Shown here piece after piece: positions 25,052 to 37,510 of a DNA stretch of 64,000 bases. The translations under genes and the position numbers were made by a program. Positions within the stretch are counted from its first letter, which is position 1. Every line of letters starts with the position of its first letter. Under the pieces are notes generated by a model, which was given only the letters and a program-made list of their open reading frames with translations, had not been told where the DNA came from and did no database searches. Source of the stretch: Eudromia elegans (Eukaryota; Chordata; Aves; Tinamiformes; Tinamidae); contig PTEX01000481.1 in the NCBI GenBank assembly GCA_003342815.1, positions 142,190-206,189 of the forward strand. Direction: 5' to 3'.

Positions 25052-28000
25052 TCTATAAACTTTCTGAATATGTTTGAAAAAAAATGAAAAAATTGTTCAT
25101 CTGTTCTGCACTATAGAATAGCATGGCACAGGTAGGCTGTGCTGGTGAATGAGAGCTGGTTCTGGTGCAGTAAATAAAATATTTATCTTAATAAATTATT
25201 CTCTCTTTTGTTGAACTTTCAGATTTGTATGTGTGCAGAGCATTTTAAATCTTCATCTTTAGGTTTAGCTTTGATTAGCGGAGTGTGTTTATAAAGCTCA
25301 TGCCTGCTCCTTCTGTTGCAGTATATTGAAGATATTACCTTTCAAAAAATTATAGAAGCATAGCTAGAAGCATATCTGAATTTCACAAAGATTATTTTGA
25401 TATTTCTCTCCTCNCTTTTTTTCCAGCATCGTAATACTTTGATGATGATCAAGGAAAGGCCTGTTCTTATTTTTCCTTTTGTTATATTATTGCATCACTT
25501 AGGAAACCTAATTATGACATTTAGTGACGGTTAGTGACATTTTGTTTTGCTGTAAGTTCCAACCAGCATTGTAACTAACTATTATCAGGTTTGAAAAGGA
25601 GGTACTGTGAGGTCTGCTTTCCTAAAAAAGTATTCAGATATGGTCTGGGCCCAAATGGTGGAATAGTGACCTCTCTCAACCTGTTTGCTACAAGATTTGA
25701 TCAGGTACATGTTTGTTTCCATGCTAAAGGTTTGTGGAAAACTAGTTTATTTCTTATTTGTACATTTAGAGAGTATTTTTTTTTGTTTAGTCATCTATTT
25801 TTTTATCTCAGCTGTTCTCCCTAGTTGAACAGTGTTTACTACAGAGTAGCCAAACTCACATTTAAGGGAGATGGCAGTTTTCTATCTTTTCTTTTTGTTG
25901 NTATTTGTTTGTTTGGGGTGTGTGTGTGTATGTGTGTAAAACTTGGAAGTCATATGTACAGAATATTGATGCTTTAGTCTTTGTACATTACTGCTCTGTT
26001 GCACTGTAAGATTTATGTCATCTTTTGTGTGAATGCTCTGATTCTGGAGTTGAGAAGCTCACTTCTGAGGATCAGTCAGTTTTCCAGTATCTCTTGAAAA
26101 AAAAAAGCGCCGTTCTCTGGAATTGTTTTGCCCCCAGTGCTGGTAACCTTACACAACACATTGAAATATTGTACAATCCTTTAGGAAAAGGGTAGGGAAT
26201 AATGACTTTTGGTAAACAGGTTCTTTATCCAGGTGGTAGAATGTGGGCCAAATTAAGGTTGCTCTGGCATATGCAATGTCTAAGCATTTTCCGTCTTCTT
26301 TAGCAGGGCATTTCCACACAATGAGAAGCTTAAGAGCTTTGATTTGTACATGTATCTGTGTATGTTGACGCTGATATGCTTTCTATGTACAGAACAGTTC
26401 TAAAAATTTCTTGTTTAGAACCTAAATGTAAGATATACCGCCTCATTTTCTTTTCAATCAGGTCATGAAGTTTATTGAAAAAAGACAGAATGCATCCAAG
26501 TGAGTATAGAATCATAGAATCATAGAATGGCTAGGGTTGGAAGGGACCTGTAGAGGTCATCTAGTCCAACCCCCCTGCACACGCAGGGTCTCCCAAAGCA
26601 TGTGGCACAGGGTGATGTCCAGGCGGGTTTTGAAGATCTCCAGAGAAGGAGACTCCACCACCTCTCTGGGCAGCCTGTTCCAGTGCTCTGTCACCCTCAC
26701 NGTTAAGAAATTCTTCCTCAAGTTCCTGTGGAACTTTTGGTGTCTCAATTTGTGGCCGTTTCCCCTAGTTCTATCACTGGCCACCACTGAGAAGAGGCCA
26801 GCCCCCTCCTCCTCGCTCCCTGTCTTGAGAAATTTATATACATTAATCAGGTCCCCTCTCAGTCTTCTCTTCTGCAGGCTGAAGAGGCCCAGCTCTCTCA
26901 GCCTTTCCTCAGCCTCTATGATAAAGTCTTACTGTTCTGGGATCATCATGGAAAAAACGTGTTGAGACCTAAAAAAAAAGATTTTTGTCTGTTTTCCTGT
27001 TATTTTTTAAAAAACCTTCAGTTTAAATTTTACCTCCAAAAGTACATAGAATTAGAAAAAGTACAGAGAATTACATAGATTCGTGCATGATACATGTAAG
27101 TTGAAGAATGATATAGCTACTAGTGCCACTTCTGCATTGTTTGTCTTGCATTTAACTATCATTTTTCTCATTCACTGTTCAAATATGGAACAAGTAATTC
27201 TTATCTTGAAGAGTTTATAATATTAGATATCCATAAGTTTGCTTTTGACTTTAATGGTATCTGAAGAGACTAATGAGTGTGTCATAGTTGCAGAGTGTAC
27301 ACAGGAAATTCTCAGGCCTGTCCTTAAATTTGTTGATGTTAGAGAGAAAATTACCCAATTTTTAACAAGATGATCATGTGATCTGTCTTTCTCAAGCCTC
27401 TGGTAATCTGGTTACACCAACACTTTGTACTTGACTAATTTTCCCTCTTTTTTTTGTTGGGCGTGATGTCTTAACAGGTATGTTATTATTGATACACCGG
27501 GGCAAATAGAAGTATTCACCTGGTCAGCATCGGGAACTATAATAACTGAGGCACTGGTAGGGATACTCTACAGAATTTGACAGCAAGACTGTATTAAGAA
27601 AGTGGTTAAATAGCCTCCACTTGTAGCTAAAATAATCTTCCTGTGTTTCCAGGCTTCCTCTTTTCCATCAGTTGTTGTTTATGTGATGGATACCTCTCGC
27701 AGCACTAATCCTATCACCTTTATGTCCAACATGCTTTATGCCTGCAGGTAGGAATTGCTGAAAGTCTGGTTTTCATTGCTGTGTCTGTCATACCTATTTT
27801 GGGAAGAATATCTATTTGAATTTCATCTGAGGGTTTTTTCAGATGAGGAAAATCTCTCTCTGTCAATTCTTTGCAAAGTGGTTGAGAGGAAGCAGTGAAA
27901 ATACTGTTTTAGTTTAATAGGAAGATGTGACCAGGCTTTTACAGTGTCTATATGCTGTCTGTTTTCCAGCTTGAAAGATGGGTTTCCATTACTCAATTTA

Positions 28001-31000
28001 AAATGGGCACTGGAATTATTAACTATGTGAATTACAATATCAGATTATTTTATAGAATTTCTTCTTACATTTTAATTGTTTCAGTTGTAGGCTTTGTTAA
28101 AGTTTTTCGTTTTTTTGCTGTCTTTGAAAAATGATGAAAATGAAACTTAGATTTTGTAGAATCGTAGACTACTTAAGGTTGGAAGGGACATCTATAGGTC
28201 ATCTAGTCCAAGCCCCCTGCACACGCAGGGTCTTCTAGAGCATGTGGCACAGGATGGTGTCCAAGCGAGTTTTGAAGGTCTCCAGAGAAGGAGACTCTAC
28301 CACCTCTCAGGGCAGCCTGTTCCAGTGCTCTGTCACCCTCACCGTTAAGTTCTTCCTCAAGCTCCTGACAAATAGAGGTATAGCATTTTAAATTTCTATC
28401 TATAGTCTTTTTATTTACCAAATCTACAGACCTAGAAAGTCTCCAAAGAGATTTAAGATGGTATACATGGGTATTAGAGCGGGACCTGGGCGTCATGGTG
28501 GATGACAAGTCGACCATGAGGCAGCAGTGTGCCCTCGTGGCCAAAAGGACCAATGGGATCTTGGGGTGCATTAAGAAGAGCGTCTCTAGCAGGTTGAGGG
28601 AGGTGATTCTGCCCCTCTACTCAGCCCTGGTGAGGCCGCACCTCGAGTACTGCGTGCAGTTCTGGGCTCCCCAGTGCAGGAGGGACGTGGAGCTGCTAGA
28701 GAGAGTCCAGCGCAGGGCTACAAAGATGATTAGCGGCCTGGAACATCTACCCTATGAGCAAAGGCTGAGAGAGCTGGGCCTCTTCAGCCTGTAGAAGAGA
28801 AGACTGAGAGGGGACCTGATTAATGTATATAAATAATTAAAGAGAGGGAGTGAGGAGGATGGGTCTGGCCTCTTCTCAGTGGTGGCCAGTGATAGGACTA
28901 GAGGAAACGGCCACAAATTGAGGCACCAAAAGTTCCACAGGAACTTGAGAAAGAATTTCTTAACAGTGAGGGTGACAGAGCACTGGAACAGGCTGCCCAG
29001 AGAGGTGGTGGAGTCTCCTTCTCTGGAGATCTTCAAAACCCACTTGGACACCATCCTGTGCCACATGCTTTGGGAGACCCTGCGTGTCCGGGGGGTTGGA
29101 CTAGATGACCTCTACAGGTCCCTTCCAACGTTAGGCATTCTATGATTCTATGATTACTATGTAGGACTGCCTACAGTTGTGAAACTTTCTGTTGCTTTAA
29201 ACATTCATGACACATGTGCTTGTGTCACTATGCTTTCATAGGGACTGTGTTGTCCCCTTCACAATATATACAGATGGGTACACCTCCTAAAAAATGAAAA
29301 CAAATCATGAGAATAAAGATAACATAACATTTGTATTTTATGTAATAAGTCACAAGATTTTATCCAGTTTATTTTTTTCATGTGGTCTGAAGCTTCAGGT
29401 AATTCAGGTGATGGTACAGTACCTCTTGCTAGTGGACATAGTTGGAGTGTTGGAAATCTGGTGCAAGTTTATTTAATTCATCAGGCCACAAATAATAGCT
29501 TAAAACCTTCAATATAAAATAATAAAAGAGGAAATAAAAAGGAGGGAGGGAAGTTTTGTTATGAAATTAATTGAAAATACTAGTCAAACTCAACCATGCA
29601 TGTAGAAGGAAATTTTATATCTTACAGATGTGTGCTGATATTTTGTGGGGGGTGTGGGGAAGGAATTTTAGTCAATATTAGCAGAATCTAGGTGAAAATT
29701 GCATTCTAATTCATTAAAATAAAAGTGTTTTCTTTAGAAAGTCACAAATATGTCTGCCTTATCTGTGCTTTTCTAATGATATATACATTAGGTTTTTGTA
29801 AAGGCTTCTCTTCTCCTTCTAGTATCCTGTACAAAACAAAGCTACCTTTTATTGTTGTCATGAATAAGGTAAGTTGAACCTGTGGCTTCCGTGTCTCAGC
29901 AGAACATTACTCTGTTTATATTGCTTTGTAGTACTGCCTTCCATTAATCAGATTTTATTGAAGAGAGGACGTAGAAATGAAACACTTGAGACAGGGAATA
30001 TCCATGTCACTGTTGAAGTTCTGCCATTCTTTGAAGGTGTCCTGTGACTAGATGGGAGTGGATGCTGGTCCTGTTCTCCTCTTGTTCTTTTACATGTAGA
30101 AATTTAGACCCTGTGCAAAGGAACCTCCTACTGCTTCACCATTCCTTTGGTTGATGCGGTGTTTTCCATATACACTGCTTTACATATGCTATATCCATTG
30201 GATAAGTATCCCTTCCTAAAACCTTAACCCAGTGCTGTAAGCAGACACAAATCTCCTAGCGTAAGGTTAGGTTCATTACTGAATATGTTCTTACATTTAC
30301 CTGCTTCCTCAGAACAATTGTCTTAATCATTGTCACAGACAAAATAAAAGGAAAGGTATTTGGTTCTGATCAATGGCACTTAGTGTGTCACTGTCTACTA
30401 GTAAGCAGATTTTTATTAGTTTAGGGATACACCTACATTTTTTGTAAAGGCATGCATCTGTAGCCGTTAAAAAATGCTTTTGGCCTGGAAAGCCAAATTT
30501 GAATTTGAAGAGGAATAAAATTAATAGAGTATATAGAGTTTACTTAATTTTGTGAACAAAATTAAATCAAGATAAATGTAAATGATTAGACTTAGGCCTC
30601 TTGAAAACTGTTTTCAACACTCTCACAAATCTCTTCAGTAAAACTAGGCAGTACTTAATTTATTTTTCTCCTTCTTACTGGATCTGAAAAGCTAAATGTA
30701 TCGGAGTTTTAGATACCCCTATATTGTAGTAATACTGGCTTTATGTGAAGTTATGGCACCATCTCACCAGTTTCCATTCATGATCTTTTATGAGGTTATA
30801 ATGCATTAGATGATCATTTCCTTAGACCAGAGCACAGCTCACTATACAAGGTTCCTGTAGGCTGTTTCTCAGTGTGGGTAGTGTCTGTCACCTATGTTTG
30901 AAAAGTTTTTTTTGTCATTAATTAAAAAGGCAAATCAAGAAATGGTGATATCTTCTTTACAGACTGTTTTTTTTTTTTTGTCTGGCCCCAACAGTTTTGG

Positions 31001-34000
31001 GACCAAAACTGTTTTATAGAGTATACAACTAATGGATGTCCAGTTCCGATGAAATCAAAGAAATTTTTGTAGCGAGACTTCCAGTTGTTTTTCCTTAAAC
31101 ACACCTTTTTAAAACTGGGATAGTGTTTGTTTGTTTAGTGTTTCTATTGCACTGATTGGGTAAAACAGAATGCAAAAACCTTCAGACCAGGGCTGAACAT
31201 TTTGTAAAGATATGCATTCTGAAAGTAAGTTTAAAATGGAAACTGCATATTGGACTTAGGTTAGTAAGGGAGCAAAAAGTTTGTCATTATTGCCGCTGCA
31301 AAAGCTCTCTATTTCTTTCAGACCGACATAATTGATCACAGTTTTGCAGTAGAATGGATGCAGGACTTTGAGACATTTCAGGATGCCCTGAATCAAGAGA
31401 CGTCTTATGTCAGTAATCTGACTCGTTCTATGAGTTTAGTGTTGGATGAGTTTTACAATTCACTCAAGGTAATAATCTTCTTCTTTGTTTACTACCTCTC
31501 TTAAAAGCAGGGAAAAGCTCTTAGGAGCATGGCTCAGTTCTGGCATGTTTGGTGTTTGTGTGGGGTTTTTGTTTGTTTGTTTGTTTGTTTGTTTTTTTGT
31601 AGGTGGTTGGTGTCTCTGCAGTGCTTGGCACAGGACTGGAAGAATTTTTTGTACAGCTTTCTAAAGCTGTAGATGAGTATGAGAGGTAGGATAGTACTTT
31701 GGTTCCTGAACCAGTGAGTATTTGCTTAAATTACTGATTCTCAGTTATTTGATGAGTAATCAAATGAGTAATCATTTGACTTGAAGAATTCATCACTTCT
31801 CACAGCCAGAATAATCTAGGATGTTTATTAAGGTAAAAGAGTCAGGATAAAAACAAGCAGTTAAACTATTCAGTAGTGAATGCTGGAGCTAACTAGTAAC
31901 TTGGAAAAAAAAAAAGCTGTCTGTGTCAGTTAAGGAAAGAAATTAAATTTGAAGTCAGTTTTGTCCTCTGAGACCATATGCTAATCTAGCTTTGAATTGT
32001 CTGCAGAAAATGAACAGATCAATTTGATAGACTGAATAGGTGTGCAAGTTAAATTCTTTGAGAATTTGCTGCTTACTGGATTCCTCCTTATGGGATACTG
32101 CATATATTCGAAACAAGTGGAAAGCAAAATCATTAACTTTTATTACAGAGAAGTCACCAAAGTATGCTAGGGATGATTATGAAATTCTTTGCCTGCACAT
32201 GATTACCTAATTAACAAGGGGATATCCATATCCCCTTAATAAATAAAAATTTCATAGATACCACTGTGGTACATTACATTGAAAATCTGTGTAAGATTTT
32301 CCTTTATGAGATCCAAATAAACTGTTTCTAGAGGTGTAGGTACTGCTAGAGAAAACTGATTAGAAGAGACTGTTCTATCTGCCATTTTATTAGGGTAGTG
32401 AGATGGTTACCTCTATGTATCTGGTTTAATTTCTTATCCAGCAAGATTGTACAAGAAGGATTTGCTGTTTTAAATAAGTATTTTTACGTATTTGGGTAAA
32501 AGTGGCTTAAGACTTCTTGAAACCTCCCTCAAATATGAGAGCCTGAAAGAGCTTTTTGGTTTGGGATTAACCTGGGTAATTAAAACTTTGAAGGTATCCT
32601 CTGCTTGCAATCAAAATTTTCATGTAGCACTCTAAGGGCAAGTCTCTAAGAAAGACAGTACTTAACATAAAGAATCTATTACTTTAGAGTGAATACATTC
32701 TGTGCATTTATCTTTACAGAGAATATCGCCCTGNATATGAACGTCTGAGGAAAACACTGGTAATTATTTTTACTATTTTGTGTCCAGGCAGTGTATGTAT
32801 TTAATCTCTAGAGGTTCCTTCCAAACATAACCATTCTGTGATTCTATCCTGGGATCACTTTCACTTTTTTTCCACACCTATATCCACGTCTGTGGGTCAT
32901 GGGGGAGTGGAGGGGTCTAACAGTTCATTAATCATATTCGGTATGAAAAAGCTCTGTCCTGAAGCTTACTCTATATCCCTTTTATCCCTTAGATTTGGTG
33001 GATCATATCTATTTTTTAGCTATATATTTCATTTATGTATATACTTATATAATGTCTGAAGTGATTGGCTAAGAATAACACTTTTTCCACAGCATTTAAG
33101 TGTACTGTCTTGACATCTTTAATAAAGAAGACTAAATTGAGTACGAAGATCAGTAGCTTTTTAGTCTTTTAATAATTTCAGTTTCTAATGTTTCATAACT
33201 TCTTTTTATGTTCTCTCTGCTGTCCTAAGCTTTTCTTTTGTCCTTCTTTACTACTACAGTGCATGTTTTCTAGGATTAGATGAATGACAGAGTTAGAGCC
33301 AAACATAACTGAAACACCAGAGACTTGAAGTATTTTCCTATTGCATTTTTGAAAATTAGTTGAGCTTACCTTCTTTAAGGATTCCATTACAAAACGCCTT
33401 TGACAGAAGTAATATACTAGAGGAATGATTTGTAAATCTTGATCACCTTGTTACGTCTGTATTATGTCTGTGTAGTATATATAGGATAGCAAGGATATGA
33501 TTCCATGGAGGCATTTCTTAAGATGAAATAGGTTCCCCTTTCACATCAAGGCACTTTCAGATACTGAAACAAAGGACAAAATTGAAGGCAGCACGTGCTA
33601 TTTAAAGAATCTATTTGTTCTGCTCACCCTGGGTTCTGGCCATTCATGAGATGGTTGTCTGCAGGTACAGCTTCACTGAGTTTGGCTTCCTGATACTCCT
33701 GAAGTGTTCTTTGAAGTCCATCATCCTGGAGGTTGCATTCTATGCTCATCCAAAAGTTGTCTAACAAAGTATAATCTGTTTCCTTCCTGCTTTTTGCCAA
33801 AAGGATAGGCTGTTAGGTGCAAGCTATGTTTCACCATTTTTTAAAATCTGATCAGAATCCGTATATTACTTTATACCCACAGGAGAAAGCTCAAAGTAAA
33901 CAAAAGAGAGAGCAGCTGGAACAGTTGTGGAAGGACATGGGAACAGTGTGTGTGCGGAGCAACACACTTGCAGGTACCTAACTAAGAAGAAGTCCTGGTG

Positions 34001-36786
34001 GGCACCATGAACATGAGGTAGCAGTGTGCCCCTGTGGCAAAGAACGCCAATGGTCTGGGCTGTATTAAGAGGAATAATGCCAAGAGGTCAAGGAAGGTGA
34101 TGCTCCCTCTCTACTCAGCCCTCGTGAGGCTGTATCTGGAGTCCTGTGTTTAGTTCTGGAGTCCCCAGGACAAGGGAGACATGGAGGTGCTNGAGTGAGT
34201 CTAACATGGGACTAAGATGATGGAGGGACTGAAGCATCTTTTCTTTGAGGAAAGGCTGAGAGCACTGGGTCTCTTCAGCTTGGAGAAGGGAAGACTAAGA
34301 GGGGATCTTATCAGTGTATACAGATATCTTAAGGGAAGATATGAAGAGAAAGGAGCCAGACTATAGTCAGTGGTGCCCATTGACAGGACAAGAGGTAATG
34401 GCCACAAACTGAGATATAGGAAGTACCGGCTGAGTATAAGAAAAAAAAAAAAACACTTTACTGTGAGGGTGACAGAGCACCAGAACAGGTTACCCAGAGG
34501 TTGTGGAGTCTCCGTCTTTGGAGATGTTCAAAACCTGCCTGGATGTGATCCTGTTCAAAGTGGTCTANATGCCCCTGCTTAAGCAGCGGGGGTGGATTAG
34601 ATCTCCAGAGGTCCCTTCCAACCTCAACCATTCTGTGACTCTGTGAACTTAAGGAAAAATTTCTTTACTGTGAGGGAGACAGCACCAGAACAGATTGCCC
34701 AAGGTGATGTGAAGTCTCCATCCTTGGAGATGTTCAAAAGCTATCTGAACAGGGTCCCAAACAATGTGTTCTTAGTGACCCTGTTTGAGCAGGGTAGTTA
34801 GACTAGATGATTTCCAGACGTCTATTCCACGCTCTTTCATTTTGTGATGCTGTGTACTGCAGAGTTCGCTGAAGAGTTTGCTNTGAAATCATAAAACTTT
34901 TCTCTCTTCACAACAAAAGCATGAAAACAGCTTCATATTAGCAATCACAGAATTCCAGGCTGGTTGAAGTTGGAAGGGACCATGAGAGATCATCTAGTCC
35001 AATCCCCTGTTCGATCAGGGACACCCAGAGCACGGGGCACAGGGTGGCATCCAGGTGACTTTGGAAGATCTCTAGAGAAAGAGACTCTGCAGCCTCTCTG
35101 GGCAGCCTGTTCTAGGGCTCTGGCACCCTCACACTTCTTTCTTCCTCACATGGAGATGGAGCTCCCTGTGTTTCAACTTGTGCCCATTACCCTTTGTCCT
35201 ATCACTGGCCACCATCGAGGAGAGTTTGGCCCCCTCCTCCCTATGTTCACCCCTCAGGTACTTATCCATATTGATCAGATCCCTTCTCAGTCTTCTCGCT
35301 GNTCGCTTAGTCTTTCCTCATACGATAGATGCTCCAGTCCCTTAATCATTTTTTGTTGTTTTGTGCTGGCCCCTTTTAAGAAGCTCCACACCCCTCTTGT
35401 GCTGAGGAGCCCAGAACTGCACCCAGTACTTCTGGTGCGGCCTCCCCAGAGCTGAGCAGAGAGGCAGGATTGGATCCTCTCCCTTGACCTGCTGGCAACA
35501 CTCCTCCTGATGCAGCCAGGATCCCATTGGCCTTCTTGGCCACAAGGGCACATTGCTGCCTCATGGTTAACTTTGTTGTGAAGAAGGAAAGGGAGATTAA
35601 CCCTATGGGATAGGTGGACTTGGCTTTTCTAGGACTAGCAGAGACGTGATAGGAAGAGAGGAGGAAACCCTGGTGTGTAGATAAAGCAGTGAGCATACTA
35701 GAATTAATACATTTCAGAAAAGGTAAAGCAGTTGAGTTGGAACATGAGAGGGCTGTGCAACTCATTGAGCTGCTGCCCTGTATGAGGTTCAGTATGATAC
35801 TGTTAGTTTGTCCTGTATCTTTTAAGTCTGGAAGCAGCTTTCTGTCCCTTTAGAATAGGTTTTAAATGCTGAAGTCATTATGTATAAATAGTAACTGAGA
35901 GGACATAAGATAACCTTCCTTGTTAGTGTGAGATTTTTGAATATAGCCATTTCTGTGCCTTTCAAGATTCTGATGATGCTTCTGCAACGGGTCCCTCTGA
36001 TCTGATCCTAACACGGGGAACTCTTGATGAGGAAGATGAAGAAAGGGAGAGTGACACTGATGACATCGACCATGATGGTAAGGCTGTGTGGGATCTGATT
36101 TGGTCTAAAAGCTTCTGGCCTGGTCTGGGAATTCCTTGTGTATTTCATTAACTGTAGGGACTGTGACAGCCTAGAAAACAAGCAAATATTCAGACCACTA
36201 AATATAGGTGTGTGAATCTGGAGCAAAAAAAATAGCCTCAATACTTAGTCCTTCGAGTTTACCTGCTAATCATTGCAAAAGTTCATTTAAAAATTTTGTG
36301 TTGGAGTAGTTATTTTTAATAGCAGATATATAACGTGCATTAACCAGACAGCTTATATAGTGCTTGAATTATGCATTGGCCACCTAAACCGATCAATACA
36401 CCTTCGATCTTTTTGGTCTTAAAGTTTGTGTCCTGGTCCTCATCTCTATTCTTGCAACTCTTGGACTTGGAGCACTCTAAGAACTTAGTGTGTTCTCTTA
36501 GTTCTATGAGTTCCACTCATTTTAGGACCATTTATTTCCTTTCCCTTATAATGAACTGAAGATCAAATAGACTTTTTGTATTACTCTGATTTAGCCCATA
36601 GCCCAGTTCAGGCTTTCTTCTGGAATACAAGCTCGACAAGTGCTGAATTATGGCTTTTTTTCTCTCCCTTCCTTCTTTCTTACCACTCTCACAGTTACTG
36701 AGGAGAGCCATGAAGAACCAGCCTTCAGAAATTTTATGGAAGAGATGCGAATGAAGTACCAGAGAAGAAGTAACCAGGATGAATGA
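24196..36786 (+). CDS. GPN1: GPN1, GPN-loop GTPase 1 (XAB1), 14 coding exons
   Basis: Exons: 24196-24270, 24345-24438, 24974-25013, 25638-25704, 26462-26499, 27478-27556, 27653-27747, 29823-29868, 31322-31468, 31603-31685, 32720-32759, 33883-33973, 35967-36077 and 36695-36786. They sum to 1098 bases, or 365 residues plus TGA; human GPN1 has about 374. The Walker [10 protein letters not shown] is at residues 14-22, the GPN loop GLGPNGG at 72-78, G3 DTPGQ at 110-114, G4 NKTD at 177-180 and G5 VSA at 231-233. The tail is acidic ([17 protein letters not shown]). The family assists assembly and nuclear import of RNA polymerase II and acts with GPN3. One undetermined base at 32734 leaves one codon (GNA) open. 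The initiator is the only ATG that places Walker A at the usual distance from the N-terminus, and it lies in the CpG island. Intron 3 appears to be U12-type. Confidence 0.96.
25014..25637 (+). other. Probable U12-type (minor spliceosome) intron, GPN1 intron 3
   Basis: The donor is GTATCCTTTT, a full match to the U12-type 5' splice site consensus RTATCCTTT and a poor U2 donor. Near the 3' end TTTCCTAAAAA lies about a dozen bases before the acceptor TATTCAG, close to the U12 branch site TTCCTTAAC. There is no pyrimidine tract next to the AG. The splice keeps the frame (CA|A gives glutamine 70, then YGLGPNGG). A long T-run followed by an A-run starts just inside the donor. Confidence 0.75.
26506..26925 (-). 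mobile_element. CR1 LINE 3' fragment in GPN1 intron 5
   Basis: Read on + it starts with the inverted terminal repeat AGAATCATAGAATCATAGAA and GGTTGGAAGGGACCTGTAGA, so the CR1 runs on the - strand, antisense to GPN1. It begins only a few bases after the donor of exon 5 (26499). Its frame is broken. Confidence 0.93.
28158..28370 (-). mobile_element. CR1 LINE 3' fragment in GPN1 intron 7 (left arm)
   Basis: It begins on + with TAGAATCGTAGACTACTTAA and GGTTGGAAGGGACATCTATA and ends near CAAGCTCCTGAC, so the element is on the - strand. It faces a + strand CR1 about 100 bp to the right, forming an inverted repeat. Confidence 0.9.
28468..29156 (+). mobile_element. CR1 LINE fragment in GPN1 intron 7 (right arm)
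   Basis: This is the 3' end of CR1 on the + strand. It covers the end of the reverse transcriptase region (residues such as [19 protein letters not shown], then [19 protein letters not shown]) and the 3' UTR, closing with GGCATTCTATGATTCTATGA. A stop codon interrupts its frame after LGLFSL. It is much less worn than the copies near 5 kb. Confidence 0.93.
32797..32848 (+). mobile_element. CR1 3'-end scrap in GPN1 intron 11
   Basis: Only the last 50 bases of a CR1 are present (CTCTAGAGGTTCCTTCCAAA then CCATTCTGTGATTCTA), about 40 bases after the donor of GPN1 exon 11. Confidence 0.75.
33990..34648 (+). mobile_element. CR1 LINE fragment in GPN1 intron 12
   Basis: This worn + strand CR1 begins within about 20 bases of the donor of GPN1 exon 12 (33973). 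It runs through CCTCGTGAGGCTGTATCTGG-like sequence to CAACCATTCTGTGACTCTGT. It contains a run of about 15 A, undetermined bases and frame breaks. Confidence 0.85.
34649..34858 (+). mobile_element. Second CR1 3' end directly following
   Basis: A further CR1 3' end on the + strand repeats the segment TTTCTTTACTGTGAGGGAGA to TTTTGTGATGCTGTG right after the first copy. It is either a second insertion or a partial tandem duplication of the older copy. Confidence 0.75.
34946..35576 (-). mobile_element. CR1 LINE fragment in GPN1 intron 12, inverted
   Basis: It starts on + with TCACAGAATTCCAGGCTGGT and GGAAGGGACCATGAGAGATC and continues into the RT-end region (GGGAGCCCAGAACTGCACCC-like). The element is therefore on the - strand, tail to tail with the two preceding + copies. 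Confidence 0.88.
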
Positions 36787-37410
36787 GACTCATGGAAACA
36801 GGGGGTTTGGAATCAGAGGGTTTGCAGTGAAGTGAATAGTAAAGGAAGGACATAATCTTATGCAACCATACATAAAGTCTTAGGTGTGTGATTAACTTCC
36901 TCTGATGTATATATATCTTTCTTCCTTCACCTGACTATTGGTCGTGAATTGAAGATCTCATATCCAACTGACTGCATGCTTGGCCATTTGTCAATGTGAC
37001 TTCCTAAAGTCAGAAGAACCAGCTAGTGCTTTCTTTTGCTCCAAGCTCTTTAGATCTCAGTAAGCTCCAAGCTTATTGAGGTCTTAGATTTTGAGCTCTG
37101 ACAAAACTATCATCTAGAGGACTTAAGACAGATCTTTGGAAGTGCCATCTTTTTCACCTCATGCAACCAGATGTCTCTTTCCTGAAAAACACCCATAAGA
37201 GGCATACATATCTCTTTGTGTCATTAACAGAAAGAGAATCTTTCTTTATATAGTTCTACTCCTCAATGTGTTATGTTTTTGCAGATAAAATATGAGATCT
37301 TTATAGAGTAAATTAAGCTCATCCACTTCAAGTGCTTGGAAGTGAGCTAATTAAAATATTTCATCTATTCTGTTTGATATTTTGCCTTTAATTAAAAATA
37401 TTTTGTGTAC
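36787..37410 (+). other. GPN1 3' untranslated region (inferred)
   Basis: The stretch between the GPN1 stop codon and the ATTAAA signal at 37391-37396 is AT-rich and free of long open frames. A 3' UTR of about 620 bases is inferred. A CR1 begins about 100 bases beyond. Confidence 0.6.
37391..37396 (+). terminator. Candidate GPN1 polyadenylation signal ATTAAA
   Basis: ATTAAA is followed within 20 bases by the T/G-rich sequence TATTTTGTGTAC, a usual downstream element. It is the last good signal before the flanking CR1. Confidence 0.5.
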
Positions 37411-37510
37411 TAACAAATCCAGGGTTGTTTCTAATCTGTTCTTCTTTTGCTATGCTTACAACCCATTCAGCCTCTGATACTCTTGGGACCTCTCAATTCA
37501 CAGTTTGGGT

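Noticed and set aside
27468..27478. U12-type branch site TCTTAAC before GPN1 exon 6
   Set aside because: It is only a few bases from the AG, too close to act as a branch site, and the donor of that intron (GTGAGTATAG) is an ordinary U2 site.
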